A DNA stretch of 34,889 bases from DAOUAM01 sp034433305 (GCA_034433305.1 DAOUAM010000007.1:1-34889), one strand, 5' to 3'; positions 22,935 through 31,382 are shown, counted from the stretch's first letter. Notes: generated by a model not told the origin, from the sequence alone. Numbers and translations are program-made.

Positions 22935-22984
22935 TGACAGCCTCCGTCAGCACCCCGGCCTGGCGGCGCCGGCGGAGGCTGTCA
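22935..22984 (+). promoter_or_regulatory. Intercistronic stem-loop between lipoprotein and permease
   Basis: TGACAGCCTCCG (22935-22946) pairs perfectly with CGGAGGCTGTCA (22973-22984); the 26-nt loop is G/C-rich and can fold further. Similar stems after binding-protein genes are known to protect the upstream mRNA and lower permease expression, as in malE-malF. That role here is inferred. Confidence 0.55.
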
Positions 22985-23024
22985 GCCTACACCACCAGCC
23001 AGTCGGAAGAGTGTGGCTAAGGCC

Positions 23025-23948
23025 ATGAGGCGATACCTGGTCAAGCGGGGACTGCAAGGTATTATCACCATGATAGCTGTATTGCTCATGGTGTTCGTGG
23101 CAATGCGGCTGGCGCCTGGTGACCCCGCAGAGCTGTTCCTGCCAGAAGGTGCGCCGCCCGAGACTATCCAGGCGCTAAATGAAAGATGAGGCCTGCGGAG
23201 GCCTATCCACGTACAGCTTGGCCTTTTCGTCAGGAACGTGGTGCAGGGCGACATGGGAGAGTCCTTCTCCTATGGCAGGCCCGTGACAGACATCATACTG
23301 GACCGACTGCCTGCCAGCATCCAGCTTGCCACGGCTGCCTTCGCACTGTCCTCGGTGGTGGCGGTACCCCTGGGCATCATGGCGGCGACCCGACGGGACA
23401 CGTGGCTGGACAACCTGACCATTGGTGGAGCGCTGGCGCTCCAGTCCATGCCCAGCTTCTGGCTGGCCCTGCAGCTTATCCTTGTTTTCAGCCTGATGCT
23501 GGGGCTGCTCCCACCCGCCGGCAGGGAGGGCTGGAAGTACATGGTGCTGCCGACCGTCGCCCTGTCCGCCGAGTCACTGGCCGGCATCATCCGTATCCTC
23601 AGAGTGGAGCTGGTCCGGGTACTGGTCTCAGATTACATACGCACTGCGCGTTCCAAGGGGCTTGGAGAACGCATTGTCCTGTGGAGGCATGCCCTGAAGA
23701 ATGCTGCCATTCCGCTGGTTACGGTAATGGGCTTGTGGCTTGCCTCCATGTTCAACGGAGCGGTATTCATCGAGACGGTCTTCGCCTGGCCGGGCGTGGG
23801 CAGGCTGGGGCTGGAGGCTATCCTCAACAGGGACTACCCGCTGATCCAGGGTGTGGTGGTCCTCATCGCCTTCAACTATATAATCGCCAATATCCTGGTG
23901 GATGTGCTCTACGCTTACCTTGACCCACGCATAAGGCTGTCGGGCTGA
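23025..23948 (+). pseudogene. Peptide ABC transporter permease (DppB-like), interrupted by an in-frame TGA
   Basis: ATG 23025 opens a typical DppB-type permease: MRRYLVKRGLQGIITMIAVL, first membrane span, then RLAPGDPAELFLPEGAPPET. At 23187-23189 the frame reads TGA in ALNER-stop-GLRRPIHVQLG. In the family this position is an ordinary residue (ER-L-GLDRPL is usual). The same frame continues intact with GDMGESFSYGRPV, five further membrane segments and the EAA loop (ARSKGLGERIVLWRHALKNA), to TGA 23948. Full length would be 307 aa. Internal reinitiation at ATG 23208 or 23253 would lose the first span. A nonsense mutation or sequencing error is the simplest reading. Confidence 0.82.
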
Positions 23949-23956
23949 GTGCGACC

Positions 23957-24859
23957 ATGAGGCACGGAGAGAAAGGCACCACGCCCGTGGCCGTAGCAAG
24001 CGCCATCGCGCCCTCCAGACAACGACTGGCGTCCCTGAGACGAGTCCTGCGGAACAGGAAGGCCATCTTCGGGCTGACCTTATTCACCATCATAGTCATC
24101 GTGACAGCGGCAGCGCCCCTTATCGCGCCCAGCGACCCGGACCAGCAAATTCTCCCGGAGGTGCTAATGCCTCCCTGGAGTCATGGCCAGAGAGGGCTAT
24201 ACGTGCTGGGGACCGACCACCTGGGCAGGGACATGCTCAGCCGGATTATATGGGGTGGGAGGGTGTCCCTTGTGGTTGGACTGCTGGCGGTGCTTGGCTC
24301 AGGGACCATTGGGCTGCTGGTAGGGCTGGTGTCGGGGTTTTACAGTGGCTGGCTGGACGCGTTCCTCATGCGACTGGCCGAGATACAGCTCTCCTTCCCT
24401 TCCATCCTCATCATATTTGTCATACTGGCCGTGATAGGGCCCAGCGTCGTGAGCATAGCCCTGGTGATGTCCATAACCAACTGGGTGCACTATGCCCGTA
24501 TTACTCGCAGCAAGGTGCTATCGGAGAAAGAGATGGAGTATACCCTGGCGGCGAGGGCCCTGGGCGCATCCCATCGCAGGATTATCTTCAGGCATTTGCT
24601 GCCCAACACCGTACCGGTGGTGTCTGTCTTTGGCACGCTGCAGCTTGGCTCCATGATCATCCTCGAGAGCGGCCTGAGCTTCCTGGGAATAGGCGTGCAG
24701 CCGCCCACGTCCTCCTGGGGGCGCATGCTCAGCGATGGGCAGTCATACATGATGATTGGCTGGTGGGTGGCCACCTTCCCTGGCCTGGCCATTGTGCTCA
24801 CGGTGCTGGCCATCAACTTCCTGGGCGATGGCATACGCCAGGCGCTGAAGCTGGAGTAG
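23957..24859 (+). CDS. Peptide ABC transporter permease (DppC-like)
   Basis: The 300-aa protein is intact. It starts with a cytoplasmic arm (SLRRVLRNRKAIFG), then six membrane segments. DppC-family marks are the YVLGTDHLGRDMLSRIIWGGRVSL segment after the first span and the EAA loop LAARALGASHRRIIFRHLLPN that docks on the ATPase. It starts 8 nt after the preceding permease stop and has the same orientation, so the two would form the heterodimeric channel. No ATPase gene follows; the operon ends here and an antisense amidohydrolase comes next. It may still be expressed even if its partners are broken. Confidence 0.9.
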   Translation: MRHGEKGTTPVAVASAIAPSRQRLASLRRVLRNRKAIFGLTLFTIIVIVTAAAPLIAPSDPDQQILPEVLMPPWSHGQRGLYVLGTDHLGRDMLSRIIWGGRVSLVVGLLAVLGSGTIGLLVGLVSGFYSGWLDAFLMRLAEIQLSFPSILIIFVILAVIGPSVVSIALVMSITNWVHYARITRSKVLSEKEMEYTLAARALGASHRRIIFRHLLPNTVPVVSVFGTLQLGSMIILESGLSFLGIGVQPPTSSWGRMLSDGQSYMMIGWWVATFPGLAIVLTVLAINFLGDGIRQALKLE

Positions 24860-24955
24860 AGCAAGGCACCGCTTCCGGCGGGCGCGACACAGCGCTGGTC
24901 AAGCTACGGCCCCCTCCTGCGCAGGCGACGTGCAACAGGTCGAGGAATGCACCTG

Positions 24956-26209
24956 TCAGGCCTGGTGGACCAGGTTACCGTTGAGGAAAACGGACTTGAC
25001 CTTCCAGAGGGCGCGGATGTCCCTGGTGGGGTCGCCGCTGACGGCCAGAATGTCGGCGGCCTTGCCAGGCTCCAGGGTACCCACCATGCGGCCCAGGCCA
25101 ATGGAATCGGCGGCGTCGCGGGTGGCGGCCAGGATGGCCCTGGCAGGGCTGAAGCCGGTGTCCACCAGCGCCTCCAGCTCATGGACGAACCCGCCAAGTG
25201 GATAGTCGCCCCAGGCGGAGTCGGAGCCGGCCACGATCCTCACACCCATGGCGGCCATGCGGCGCATCTGCTCCTGCCGCTGCTCCCAGTAGCGGCGGGA
25301 TGAGTCCAGCCGGGCACGCTCCTCTGGCGCAAGAGGCCCCTGCTGTGCTTTGGCCTGGAGCCTGAGCATGGGCAGCCGGTTGATGTGCAGCGTGGGGTTC
25401 ACGCAGGCGCCCTGCCTGGCTATACGCTCAGCTACGTCCTCCCTGAACACCACCGAGCCATCGGGGCCTCGGAAATGGCAATGGATAATCATGTCCACTC
25501 CAGCTTCCAGCGAGTTGATGGTGCCCTGAGTGGAGGCACAGTGGGCGCCCGTCAGTTTGCCAAACTTGTGGGCCTCCTCGACGATGGCCTTTAACTCATC
25601 TACAGTGAAGGAGGGCCTGAGGGGAATAGATGTCCTGGTACTGCCGCCAGTGGCGGTTATCTTGATGTAGTCGGCGCCCTCCTTCACCAGGCGGCGCACC
25701 TCTCGCCGGACGGCGTCCACGCCATCGGCCTGGATGCCGAAGTACCACATGTGGCCGCCAGTGATAGCCATGGGCTGGCCGCAGACCATCAGGCGAGGGC
25801 CGATGAATATGCCCATGGCCATGGCCTCCTTGGCCCGCAGGGTGGTGTAGTTCTTGGCGCCGTTGTCCCTGGCCGACGTCACACCGGAGCGCAGGGTGAC
25901 GAGCAGGTTCTTGTGGGTCTGTAGCGTCAGCAACTCATCGGGGAGCCTGGCCAGATCGTCGCCAGAACGGCCATCACCGAAGTTGTTCTGGTGGGTATGC
26001 ACGTCCACCAGGCCGGGGAGCACCGTGTGTTCAGGGAAGCTGTACTCCTCCACTGAGGCCCCTTCTGGCGCCCTGACCTGGTGCTCGGGGCCAACAGCCC
26101 GAATCACCTGGCCTTCCACCAGCACAGCGCCCCGTTCGATCACACCCTCTCCCGTGCAGGGCATGACACGCGCCGCCTTGATGAGCTTGAACGCTCCGCT
26201 GACCGACAC
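24956..26209 (-). CDS. Metal-dependent amidohydrolase (imidazolonepropionase/prolidase-like)
   Basis: The start is GTG 26209, with AAAGGAGG 5 nt upstream; a longer frame to 26266 lacks an SD. The 417-aa protein has the amidohydrolase beta-sandwich plus TIM barrel. Metal ligands are His71 and His73 (VDVHTH), Lys183 (DYIKITATGG, likely carboxylated), His223 (GAHCAS), His243 or His245 (IIHCHF) and Asp330 (AGSDSAWGD). The pattern is that of Xaa-Pro dipeptidase/imidazolonepropionase-like hydrolases, many of which cleave dipeptides or N-acyl amino acids. It lies between two peptide-transporter sets, so hydrolysis of an imported peptide or amide is plausible. No signal peptide; cytoplasmic. Confidence 0.87.
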   Translation of the reverse strand: MSVSGAFKLIKAARVMPCTGEGVIERGAVLVEGQVIRAVGPEHQVRAPEGASVEEYSFPEHTVLPGLVDVHTHQNNFGDGRSGDDLARLPDELLTLQTHKNLLVTLRSGVTSARDNGAKNYTTLRAKEAMAMGIFIGPRLMVCGQPMAITGGHMWYFGIQADGVDAVRREVRRLVKEGADYIKITATGGSTRTSIPLRPSFTVDELKAIVEEAHKFGKLTGAHCASTQGTINSLEAGVDMIIHCHFRGPDGSVVFREDVAERIARQGACVNPTLHINRLPMLRLQAKAQQGPLAPEERARLDSSRRYWEQRQEQMRRMAAMGVRIVAGSDSAWGDYPLGGFVHELEALVDTGFSPARAILAATRDAADSIGLGRMVGTLEPGKAADILAVSGDPTRDIRALWKVKSVFLNGNLVHQA

Positions 26210-26326
26210 CGAGACCTCCTTTGCCTTTATCCTGGCTTCCAGGCCATAGCTGTGGGCCAGAAGCATATGCGCTGAGCTATACTACCACATCTGCCCATGC
26301 AGGTACCGGTGCAGGCACTATTACGA

Positions 26327-26362
26327 AAGCCGCCGCAGCGGGCATAGGCGCTGCGGCGGCTT
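26327..26362 (+). terminator. 14-bp hairpin in the divergent region before the second transporter
   Basis: AAGCCGCCGCAGCG (26327-26340) and CGCTGCGGCGGCTT (26349-26362) form a perfect stem with an 8-nt loop; GACTTTC follows. It is 112 nt before the lipoprotein start, with divergent genes on each side, so no gene ends here. An attenuator or leader structure is plausible. Confidence 0.5.
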
Positions 26363-26473
26363 GACTTTCACCAGGGGCGTCCCTATCATACCTGCCATCA
26401 AATCCCACCCAGACGGTCGCATTCGGGCAGGACTGGCCGGCCAGGCCACAGGTCTTTTGACAAGGAGCTAGCT

Positions 26474-28267
26474 ATGACTGATGGTAGCTTGTTGAGAAGG
26501 CTTGCCTGGGCAATCCTCGTGGCGTGTACGGCCATGGCCCTTGTCGCGGTAGCATGTGCCACCCAGGAGGAGACCTCGCCGACGGCGACCAGCGCCCCGG
26601 CGGCGCAGCCGACTTCCACGGCCACGCCTGTCGCCACGCCGACGCGGGCCGCGGGCGCTGCCACGCCTGCCGCCACTCCGGCTGGCCCCACCGGCACCCT
26701 GACGGTGGTGGGCGTCAACGTCGGCACCCCCCTGTTCCTCAACAGCAAGGCTACCTGGCCCATCAACCGGTTCCACTGGGCCTGGGGCGTCACCGAGACC
26801 CTGGCGACGCTGGAGCCAGAGACCCACAGCATTCAACCCATGGTGGCCGAGTCCTGGCAGGTCTCCCAGGACCTCAGCAAGGTGACGGTCAAAGTGAGGA
26901 GGGGCATCCAGTTCCACAAGGGCTGGGGCGAGCTTACGGCGGAGGACGTGGCCTGGAACTACAACGACGCTGGCGCCGATAACCTGCAGAGCGTCCACGA
27001 CGACGCCGGCGAGTTCTCGGACATGTACAGGCGCTGGACGGCCATTGACCAGTACACCGTGGAAGGCCCCATAGACATCTACCGCTTCGACATCGAACTG
27101 ATGAGCCTGACCCAGGGCGGCAGCGCGCCCAGCCTGTTCAGCAAGAAGGTCTTCGACCAGGTCGGCGCCGAGGCCGCTGTCACAACGCTGGTGGGCACGG
27201 GGCCTTTCGAGGCCAGGGAGTGGAAGGCCGACGAGGTGCTGCAGGCGGAGGCGGTGCCCAACCACTGGCGCAAGACCCCCGGCTTCAAGACCCTGAGGGT
27301 GCTGGAGATACCCGAGGCGTCGGCCAGGGTGGCCATGATGGAGACGGGCGAGGCCGACATCGGCGACGTGCCGCTGAAGGACGTGAACAGGCTCAAGGAG
27401 AAGGGCCTGGAGAGCATACCCAACGGCGCCAAGAACATCCCCACGGCCTGGATGGCGGGCAACTACTGGCAGAAGAAAGACAAGGAGGGCAATCCCCTGC
27501 CGGCCAGGCCCGGCTTCAAGCCCGACGACCAGCACCCCTGGATCGGCAATCCAGACAACCCGGAGCGGATGGAGCGCGCCCGCAAGGTGCGCCTGGCCAT
27601 GTCGCTGGCCATAGACCGGCAGGCCATCGTGGACACGGTGCTGGGCGGCTTCGGCACGCCCGCCTACGTGCCGGGCTTCTACACCAATGACCCCGTCTTC
27701 GAGGAGCGCTGGAAGGTCCCCTTCGACGTGGGCCAGGCCAGGCAGTTGCTGCGGGAGGCGGGCTACGGCAACGGCTTCAAGTTCACGGCCTTCATCCCGC
27801 CCGACGCCGGCTTCCCCGAGGCCGCCGAGGCCGTGGTGTCCATGTGGGGCAACCTCGGGCTGCAGGCCGACATCGAGCGCACGTCCTACAGCGTCCGGCG
27901 GCCCACGGAGGTGAACCGGGAGATAGATATCCCCTGGTTCTTCCTGAGCAACCATGACAAGCCGCTCAACGAGTTCGGCAACCTGGCTTATCCCTTCGCC
28001 CAGCCGGGCTGGAACCCTGGCTACGAGGCCCAGGAGGAGTTCGACTCCTTCGTGACCATCGCCAAGACCGCGGACAGGCAGCAGCGTATCGAGCTGATCA
28101 AGAAGATAGGCGACTTCCGCAGCCAGTGGGTGCCGGGCATCGCCATCGCGGAGGTGCCAGTGCTGACCGTGTACAATCCCAGGCGAGTCACAGGCTGGAA
28201 GCCCCACTTTGAAGTGACCTTCCCGGCGACCATCAACAACCTGGAGATGGCCGTGCCGGCGCAGTAG
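26474..28267 (+). CDS. Peptide-binding lipoprotein of an ABC importer (SBP family 5)
   Basis: This 597-aa intact protein begins with a lipoprotein signal (LAWAILVACTAMALVAVACA), with the likely lipid-modified Cys near residue 28, then a 40-residue Thr/Ala/Pro linker (TSTATPVATPTRAA). The mature part has family-5 features: VTETLATLEPETHSIQPMVA, QDLSKVTVKVRRGIQFHKG, VGTGPFEAREWKADE and VRLAMSLAIDRQAIVDTVLG. It is longer than the first lipoprotein and not a close copy. ATG 26474 has AAGGAG 6 nt upstream. Two permease genes follow in line. The ligand is probably a peptide or peptide-like compound; family 5 also includes nickel and glycoside binders. Confidence 0.9.
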   Translation: MTDGSLLRRLAWAILVACTAMALVAVACATQEETSPTATSAPAAQPTSTATPVATPTRAAGAATPAATPAGPTGTLTVVGVNVGTPLFLNSKATWPINRFHWAWGVTETLATLEPETHSIQPMVAESWQVSQDLSKVTVKVRRGIQFHKGWGELTAEDVAWNYNDAGADNLQSVHDDAGEFSDMYRRWTAIDQYTVEGPIDIYRFDIELMSLTQGGSAPSLFSKKVFDQVGAEAAVTTLVGTGPFEAREWKADEVLQAEAVPNHWRKTPGFKTLRVLEIPEASARVAMMETGEADIGDVPLKDVNRLKEKGLESIPNGAKNIPTAWMAGNYWQKKDKEGNPLPARPGFKPDDQHPWIGNPDNPERMERARKVRLAMSLAIDRQAIVDTVLGGFGTPAYVPGFYTNDPVFEERWKVPFDVGQARQLLREAGYGNGFKFTAFIPPDAGFPEAAEAVVSMWGNLGLQADIERTSYSVRRPTEVNREIDIPWFFLSNHDKPLNEFGNLAYPFAQPGWNPGYEAQEEFDSFVTIAKTADRQQRIELIKKIGDFRSQWVPGIAIAEVPVLTVYNPRRVTGWKPHFEVTFPATINNLEMAVPAQ

Positions 28268-28310
28268 CCCCGACTTCGATCACAGGGCCAGACGATAGAC
28301 CAGGCTAGCA

Positions 28311-29228
28311 ATGGGACACTTTCTCGTCCGAAGGCTGGCGTACAGCGCCATAGCCATCATCGCGGCGACAATGGTGGTATTCGGCCTGTCCAGGGTGCAG
28401 GGCGACCCGCGCTACCTGTACCTGACAGGCTACGCCACCAGGGAGCAGTTCGACGCCTGGGGCAAGAAGTGGGGCCTGGACAAGCCCCTGGTGGTCCAGT
28501 ACGGCATCTGGCTGGGGAACGCGCTGCGGGGCAACTTCGGGGAGTCGCTGCGGGCTGGCAGGCCGGCGCAGAAGGTGGTGCTGGAGCGGGTGCCGGCCAC
28601 GCTGCAACTGGCCTTCTCCGCCTGGGTATTCGCCCTGGTCACGGGCATACCGCTGGGCATCCTGTCGGCGGTGAAGCGCGGCTCCATATGGGACTACGCC
28701 GGGCGCACCTTTGCCCTGTTCGGCCAGGCGTTGCCACCCTTCTGGATAGGCATCATGCTCATCCTCATCTTCTCGGTGCGGCTGGGCTGGCTGCCCACGG
28801 GCACCAGGGGCGGCATCGCGCACTACATCCTCCCGTCCATTACCCTGGGCTGGCTGGCGGCGTCGGGCAACCTGCGCATCATGCGCTCCTCCATGCTGGA
28901 GGTGCTGGACTCGGAGTACATCAAGCTGGCGCGGGCCAAGGGCGTAAGCTCCACCAAGGTCATATGGAAACACGCGCTGAAGAACGCCGTCATACCGCCG
29001 TTGACCTTCATGGGGCTGATCCTGGCCAGCTTCCTGGCGGGCACTGTGGTGACGGAGACGGTGTTCGCCTGGCCCGGCCTGGGACGCCTGGCGGTGGACG
29101 CGGTGGTCCAGAACGACTTCCCGGTGATGACGGGCGTGGTGATGGTGTTCACCATCATCTACGTGGTCGTGACGCTGGTAGTGGACATCGCCTACGCCTA
29201 TATAGACCCGCGCATACGCTACCACTAG
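28311..29228 (+). CDS. Peptide ABC transporter permease (DppB-like)
   Basis: The 305-aa intact permease has six membrane segments and the family N-terminus (MGHFLVRRLAYSAIAIIAAT). After the first span the residues WGKKWGLDKPLVVQYGIWLG align with the segment that carries the TGA in the first transporter's permease. The EAA loop is LARAKGVSSTKVIWKHALKN. It lies 43 nt after the lipoprotein stop and 27 nt before the next permease, so the three form one operon. No strong SD precedes ATG 28311. Confidence 0.91.
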   Translation: MGHFLVRRLAYSAIAIIAATMVVFGLSRVQGDPRYLYLTGYATREQFDAWGKKWGLDKPLVVQYGIWLGNALRGNFGESLRAGRPAQKVVLERVPATLQLAFSAWVFALVTGIPLGILSAVKRGSIWDYAGRTFALFGQALPPFWIGIMLILIFSVRLGWLPTGTRGGIAHYILPSITLGWLAASGNLRIMRSSMLEVLDSEYIKLARAKGVSSTKVIWKHALKNAVIPPLTFMGLILASFLAGTVVTETVFAWPGLGRLAVDAVVQNDFPVMTGVVMVFTIIYVVVTLVVDIAYAYIDPRIRYH

Positions 29229-29255
29229 GCTGGACGAGGACTCGCGGGAGAGGAC

Positions 29256-30155
29256 ATGGCAGAGGCAACGGCAGCGCTGAGAGAAGGGGAAATCAAGCCC
29301 GCCTGGTACACCCAGGCCTTCAGGACGCTGCGCCGCTGGCCCGTGGTGCCCGTGGTCATCCTGGTGGCACTGGTGGTCACAGGCGCCTTCGCTCCGTGGA
29401 TAGCGCCCCACGACCCGCTGTACTCCTCGCTGCGGGACCGCACGCTGCCGCCCTTCTGGTACCCCAACGGCAGCACTGAGCACCTGCTGGGCACCGATCA
29501 CCTGGGCCGCGACCTGCTGAGCCGCATCATCCACGGCGCCAGGGTATCGCTCATCATCGCGGCGGTGTCCCTCACGGCCGGCGTGCTGGTGGGCACAGTG
29601 CTGGGCATCTTCGCCGGCTACTTCGGCGGCCACCTGGACGAGCTGACCATGCGGCTGGTGGACGTCTCCCTGGCCGTGCCCTACATCCTCATCGCCCTGG
29701 TGACGGTCATCGCCCTGGGGCAGAGCTTCCCGGTGCTGCTGGGCATACTGGCCTTCTCCACCTGGAGCGCCATCGCCCGCCAGGTGCGCGCCGAGGCGCT
29801 GCAACTCAAGCACATGGACTTCGTGGCGCTGGCGCGGGTGGCCGGAGCATCGGACCTGCGGATAATGTACCGGCACATCCTGCCTGGCATAGTCAACACC
29901 ATCATAGTCATATCCACGCTGCGCGTCGGCTCGCTGATACTGCTGGAGGCCATCCTGAGCTTCCTGGGGGCCGGCATCCCGCCGCCGCGCCCGGCGTGGG
30001 GGGCCATGGTGTCGGACGGGCGGGACTACCTTGGCTCGGCCTGGTGGATTGCCTTCTTCCCCGGCATGGCGATTTTCCTGACTATCCTGGCGCTGAACTT
30101 CATGGGCGACTGGCTGCGGGACAAGCTGGACCCGCGCCTGCGCCAGGTGCAGTGA
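29256..30155 (+). CDS. Peptide ABC transporter permease (DppC-like)
   Basis: The 299-aa protein has a cytoplasmic N-terminus, six membrane segments, the DppC marker HLLGTDHLGRDLLSRIIHGA and the EAA loop LARVAGASDLRIMYRHILPG. It pairs with the preceding permease to form the membrane channel. ATG 29256 has GGGAGAGG about 4 nt upstream. ATPase genes do not follow; the next gene is convergent TerC, 18 nt away. The pair may share ATPases encoded elsewhere, possibly with the first transporter. Confidence 0.91.
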   Translation: MAEATAALREGEIKPAWYTQAFRTLRRWPVVPVVILVALVVTGAFAPWIAPHDPLYSSLRDRTLPPFWYPNGSTEHLLGTDHLGRDLLSRIIHGARVSLIIAAVSLTAGVLVGTVLGIFAGYFGGHLDELTMRLVDVSLAVPYILIALVTVIALGQSFPVLLGILAFSTWSAIARQVRAEALQLKHMDFVALARVAGASDLRIMYRHILPGIVNTIIVISTLRVGSLILLEAILSFLGAGIPPPRPAWGAMVSDGRDYLGSAWWIAFFPGMAIFLTILALNFMGDWLRDKLDPRLRQVQ

Positions 30156-30173
30156 GGCGGTGCAAGCAGGCGT

Positions 30174-31178
30174 TCAGTCGCTGGTGGGCCTGTACACCTG
30201 CACCACCGGGGGAGTGACCTCGGCTGTTCTGGCCAGGCGCTGTGCCCGCAGCCATGAGGCCAGAATAGCTATAGCCAGGATGCCCGCAACCACGCCCAGC
30301 GAGACAAGCACCGGGACTCTGTACACGTCGGCCAGGACCATCTTGAGGCCGACAAAGACAAGCACCGCCGCCAGCCCCGGCTTCAGGTAATGGAACCTGT
30401 TCATGGCGCCCGAGAGCACGAAGTAAAGGGAGCGCAGGCCCAGGATGGCGAAGACGTTGGACGTGTAGACGATGAACGGGTCATCGGTCACGGCAAATAT
30501 GGCCGGAATCGAGTCTATGGCAAAGAGCAGGTCTGTGCTTTCCACCACCAGCAGTACAAGCAGCAGCGGTGTCGCCATCAGCACGCCGCCGCGGCGCACG
30601 AAAAACCTCTCCCCCTCGTAGCTGCCAGTCACAGGCAGGAACCGCCGACAGAGCTTTACCAGGGGGTTGCGCTCCGGGTGTACCTCCTCGTGCCGTCGCA
30701 GGGCCATCTTGACGCCCGTGAAGACGAGGAAAGCGCCGAAGATATAGATAAGCCAGTGGAACTCCTTCAGCAAGGCCCCGCCAGCGAGAATGAAGATGCC
30801 CCGCATCACTATCGCGCCGATAACGCCCCAGAACAACACCCTGTGCTGGTAAGCGGCGGGCACGGCGAAGTAGGTGAACACCAGGGCGAAGACGAAGACG
30901 TTGTCAATGCTGAGGGACTCCTCGATGAGATAGCCGGTAAGAAAGGCGAGGGCTGCTTCGCCGCTGGAGTACTGGCTGGCCGGGGAGATGAAGTCCCAGA
31001 AGAAGTAGATACCGATGTTGAAGGCCAGCGCCAGCACGACCCAGACAGAGACCCATGTGGTGGCTTCCCTCAGGGAGATAGCGTGGGCCTTCCTGTGGAA
31101 TACGCCCAGGTCCAGCGCCAGCACCGCCAGCACAAACAGATTGAAGGCCACCCAGAACCAGATTCTGCCTTCCAGCAC
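30174..31178 (-). CDS. TerC-family membrane protein (Alx-like, probable Mn2+ exporter)
   Basis: I start at GTG 31178, with AAAGGAGG 6 nt upstream, giving 334 aa; the frame runs on to 31484, but that part overlaps the riboswitch. About eight or nine membrane segments are seen, with family motifs ALDLGVFHR, LIEESLSIDNVFVFALVF and VVESTDLLFAIDSIPAIFAV. The acidic residues in these motifs are the likely metal-binding ones. TerC proteins were named for tellurite resistance, but several act in Mn2+ export, some by metallating exported enzymes. A yybP-ykoY Mn2+ riboswitch directly upstream supports the Mn2+ role here. Confidence 0.9.
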   Translation of the reverse strand: MLEGRIWFWVAFNLFVLAVLALDLGVFHRKAHAISLREATTWVSVWVVLALAFNIGIYFFWDFISPASQYSSGEAALAFLTGYLIEESLSIDNVFVFALVFTYFAVPAAYQHRVLFWGVIGAIVMRGIFILAGGALLKEFHWLIYIFGAFLVFTGVKMALRRHEEVHPERNPLVKLCRRFLPVTGSYEGERFFVRRGGVLMATPLLLVLLVVESTDLLFAIDSIPAIFAVTDDPFIVYTSNVFAILGLRSLYFVLSGAMNRFHYLKPGLAAVLVFVGLKMVLADVYRVPVLVSLGVVAGILAIAILASWLRAQRLARTAEVTPPVVQVYRPTSD

Positions 31179-31214
31179 GACCTGCCTCCTTTCAGGCTCA
31201 GGCCGTGGGGCAAC

Positions 31215-31257
31215 AAAAAAGCGAGACCCCACGACCGTATTCTCGTGGTGGTCTCGC
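31215..31257 (-). terminator. Intrinsic terminator within the Mn2+ riboswitch
   Basis: On the minus strand GCGAGACC (31257-31250), one bulged A, CCACGA (31248-31243), an 8-nt loop and TCGTGGGGTCTCGC (31234-31221) form a stem followed by TTTTTT (31220-31215). The stem uses the conserved GCGAGACC of the aptamer, so ligand binding and termination should be mutually exclusive, giving an on-switch. Confidence 0.82.
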
Positions 31258-31345
31258 CAAGAGCGACTTGCACTCTCGACCAGCCGGGAGCGGACTCCGA
31301 ACTGACGACTGGCCGACCCGTTGGTACGGGTGGCTACTCCCCTGT
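31243..31345 (-). promoter_or_regulatory. yybP-ykoY manganese riboswitch (aptamer)
   Basis: On the minus strand the leader reads AGGGGAGTAGCC near its 5' end (31343-31332) and GGCGAGACC near its 3' end, the two most conserved blocks of the yybP-ykoY class, which bind Mn2+. Between them are the expected paired arms. It lies between a good promoter and the TerC gene, the usual regulated gene for this class. The class match is from recognised motifs; no covariance search was run. Confidence 0.82.
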
Positions 31346-31353
31346 TACTTTTG

Positions 31354-31382
31354 ACTCTATCGGAACTGCAGGCGTTTGTCAA
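31354..31382 (-). promoter_or_regulatory. Promoter of the riboswitch-TerC unit
   Basis: The minus strand has a perfect TTGACA (31382-31377), a 17-nt spacer and TAGAGT (31359-31354, 4/6). Transcription would start near 31347, a few bases before the aptamer. The rest of 31383-31596 shows TATAAT at 31476-31481 on the plus strand, a possible start for the DUF1800 operon, but no gene. Confidence 0.62.

Noticed and set aside
23187..23189. TGA as a selenocysteine codon
   Set aside because: The position in DppB-type permeases is not catalytic, the hairpin starts at the TGA itself rather than at the usual distance, and the only SelA-like gene nearby is a frameshifted relative, not a clear SelA.
26468..28207. 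Long minus-strand open frame opposite the second binding lipoprotein (and a similar one at 28305-29876)
   Set aside because: It mirrors the codon bias of G/C-rich genes on the other strand; the translation is rich in His, Gly, Arg and Gln with no family motif, while the plus strand is a clear transporter.
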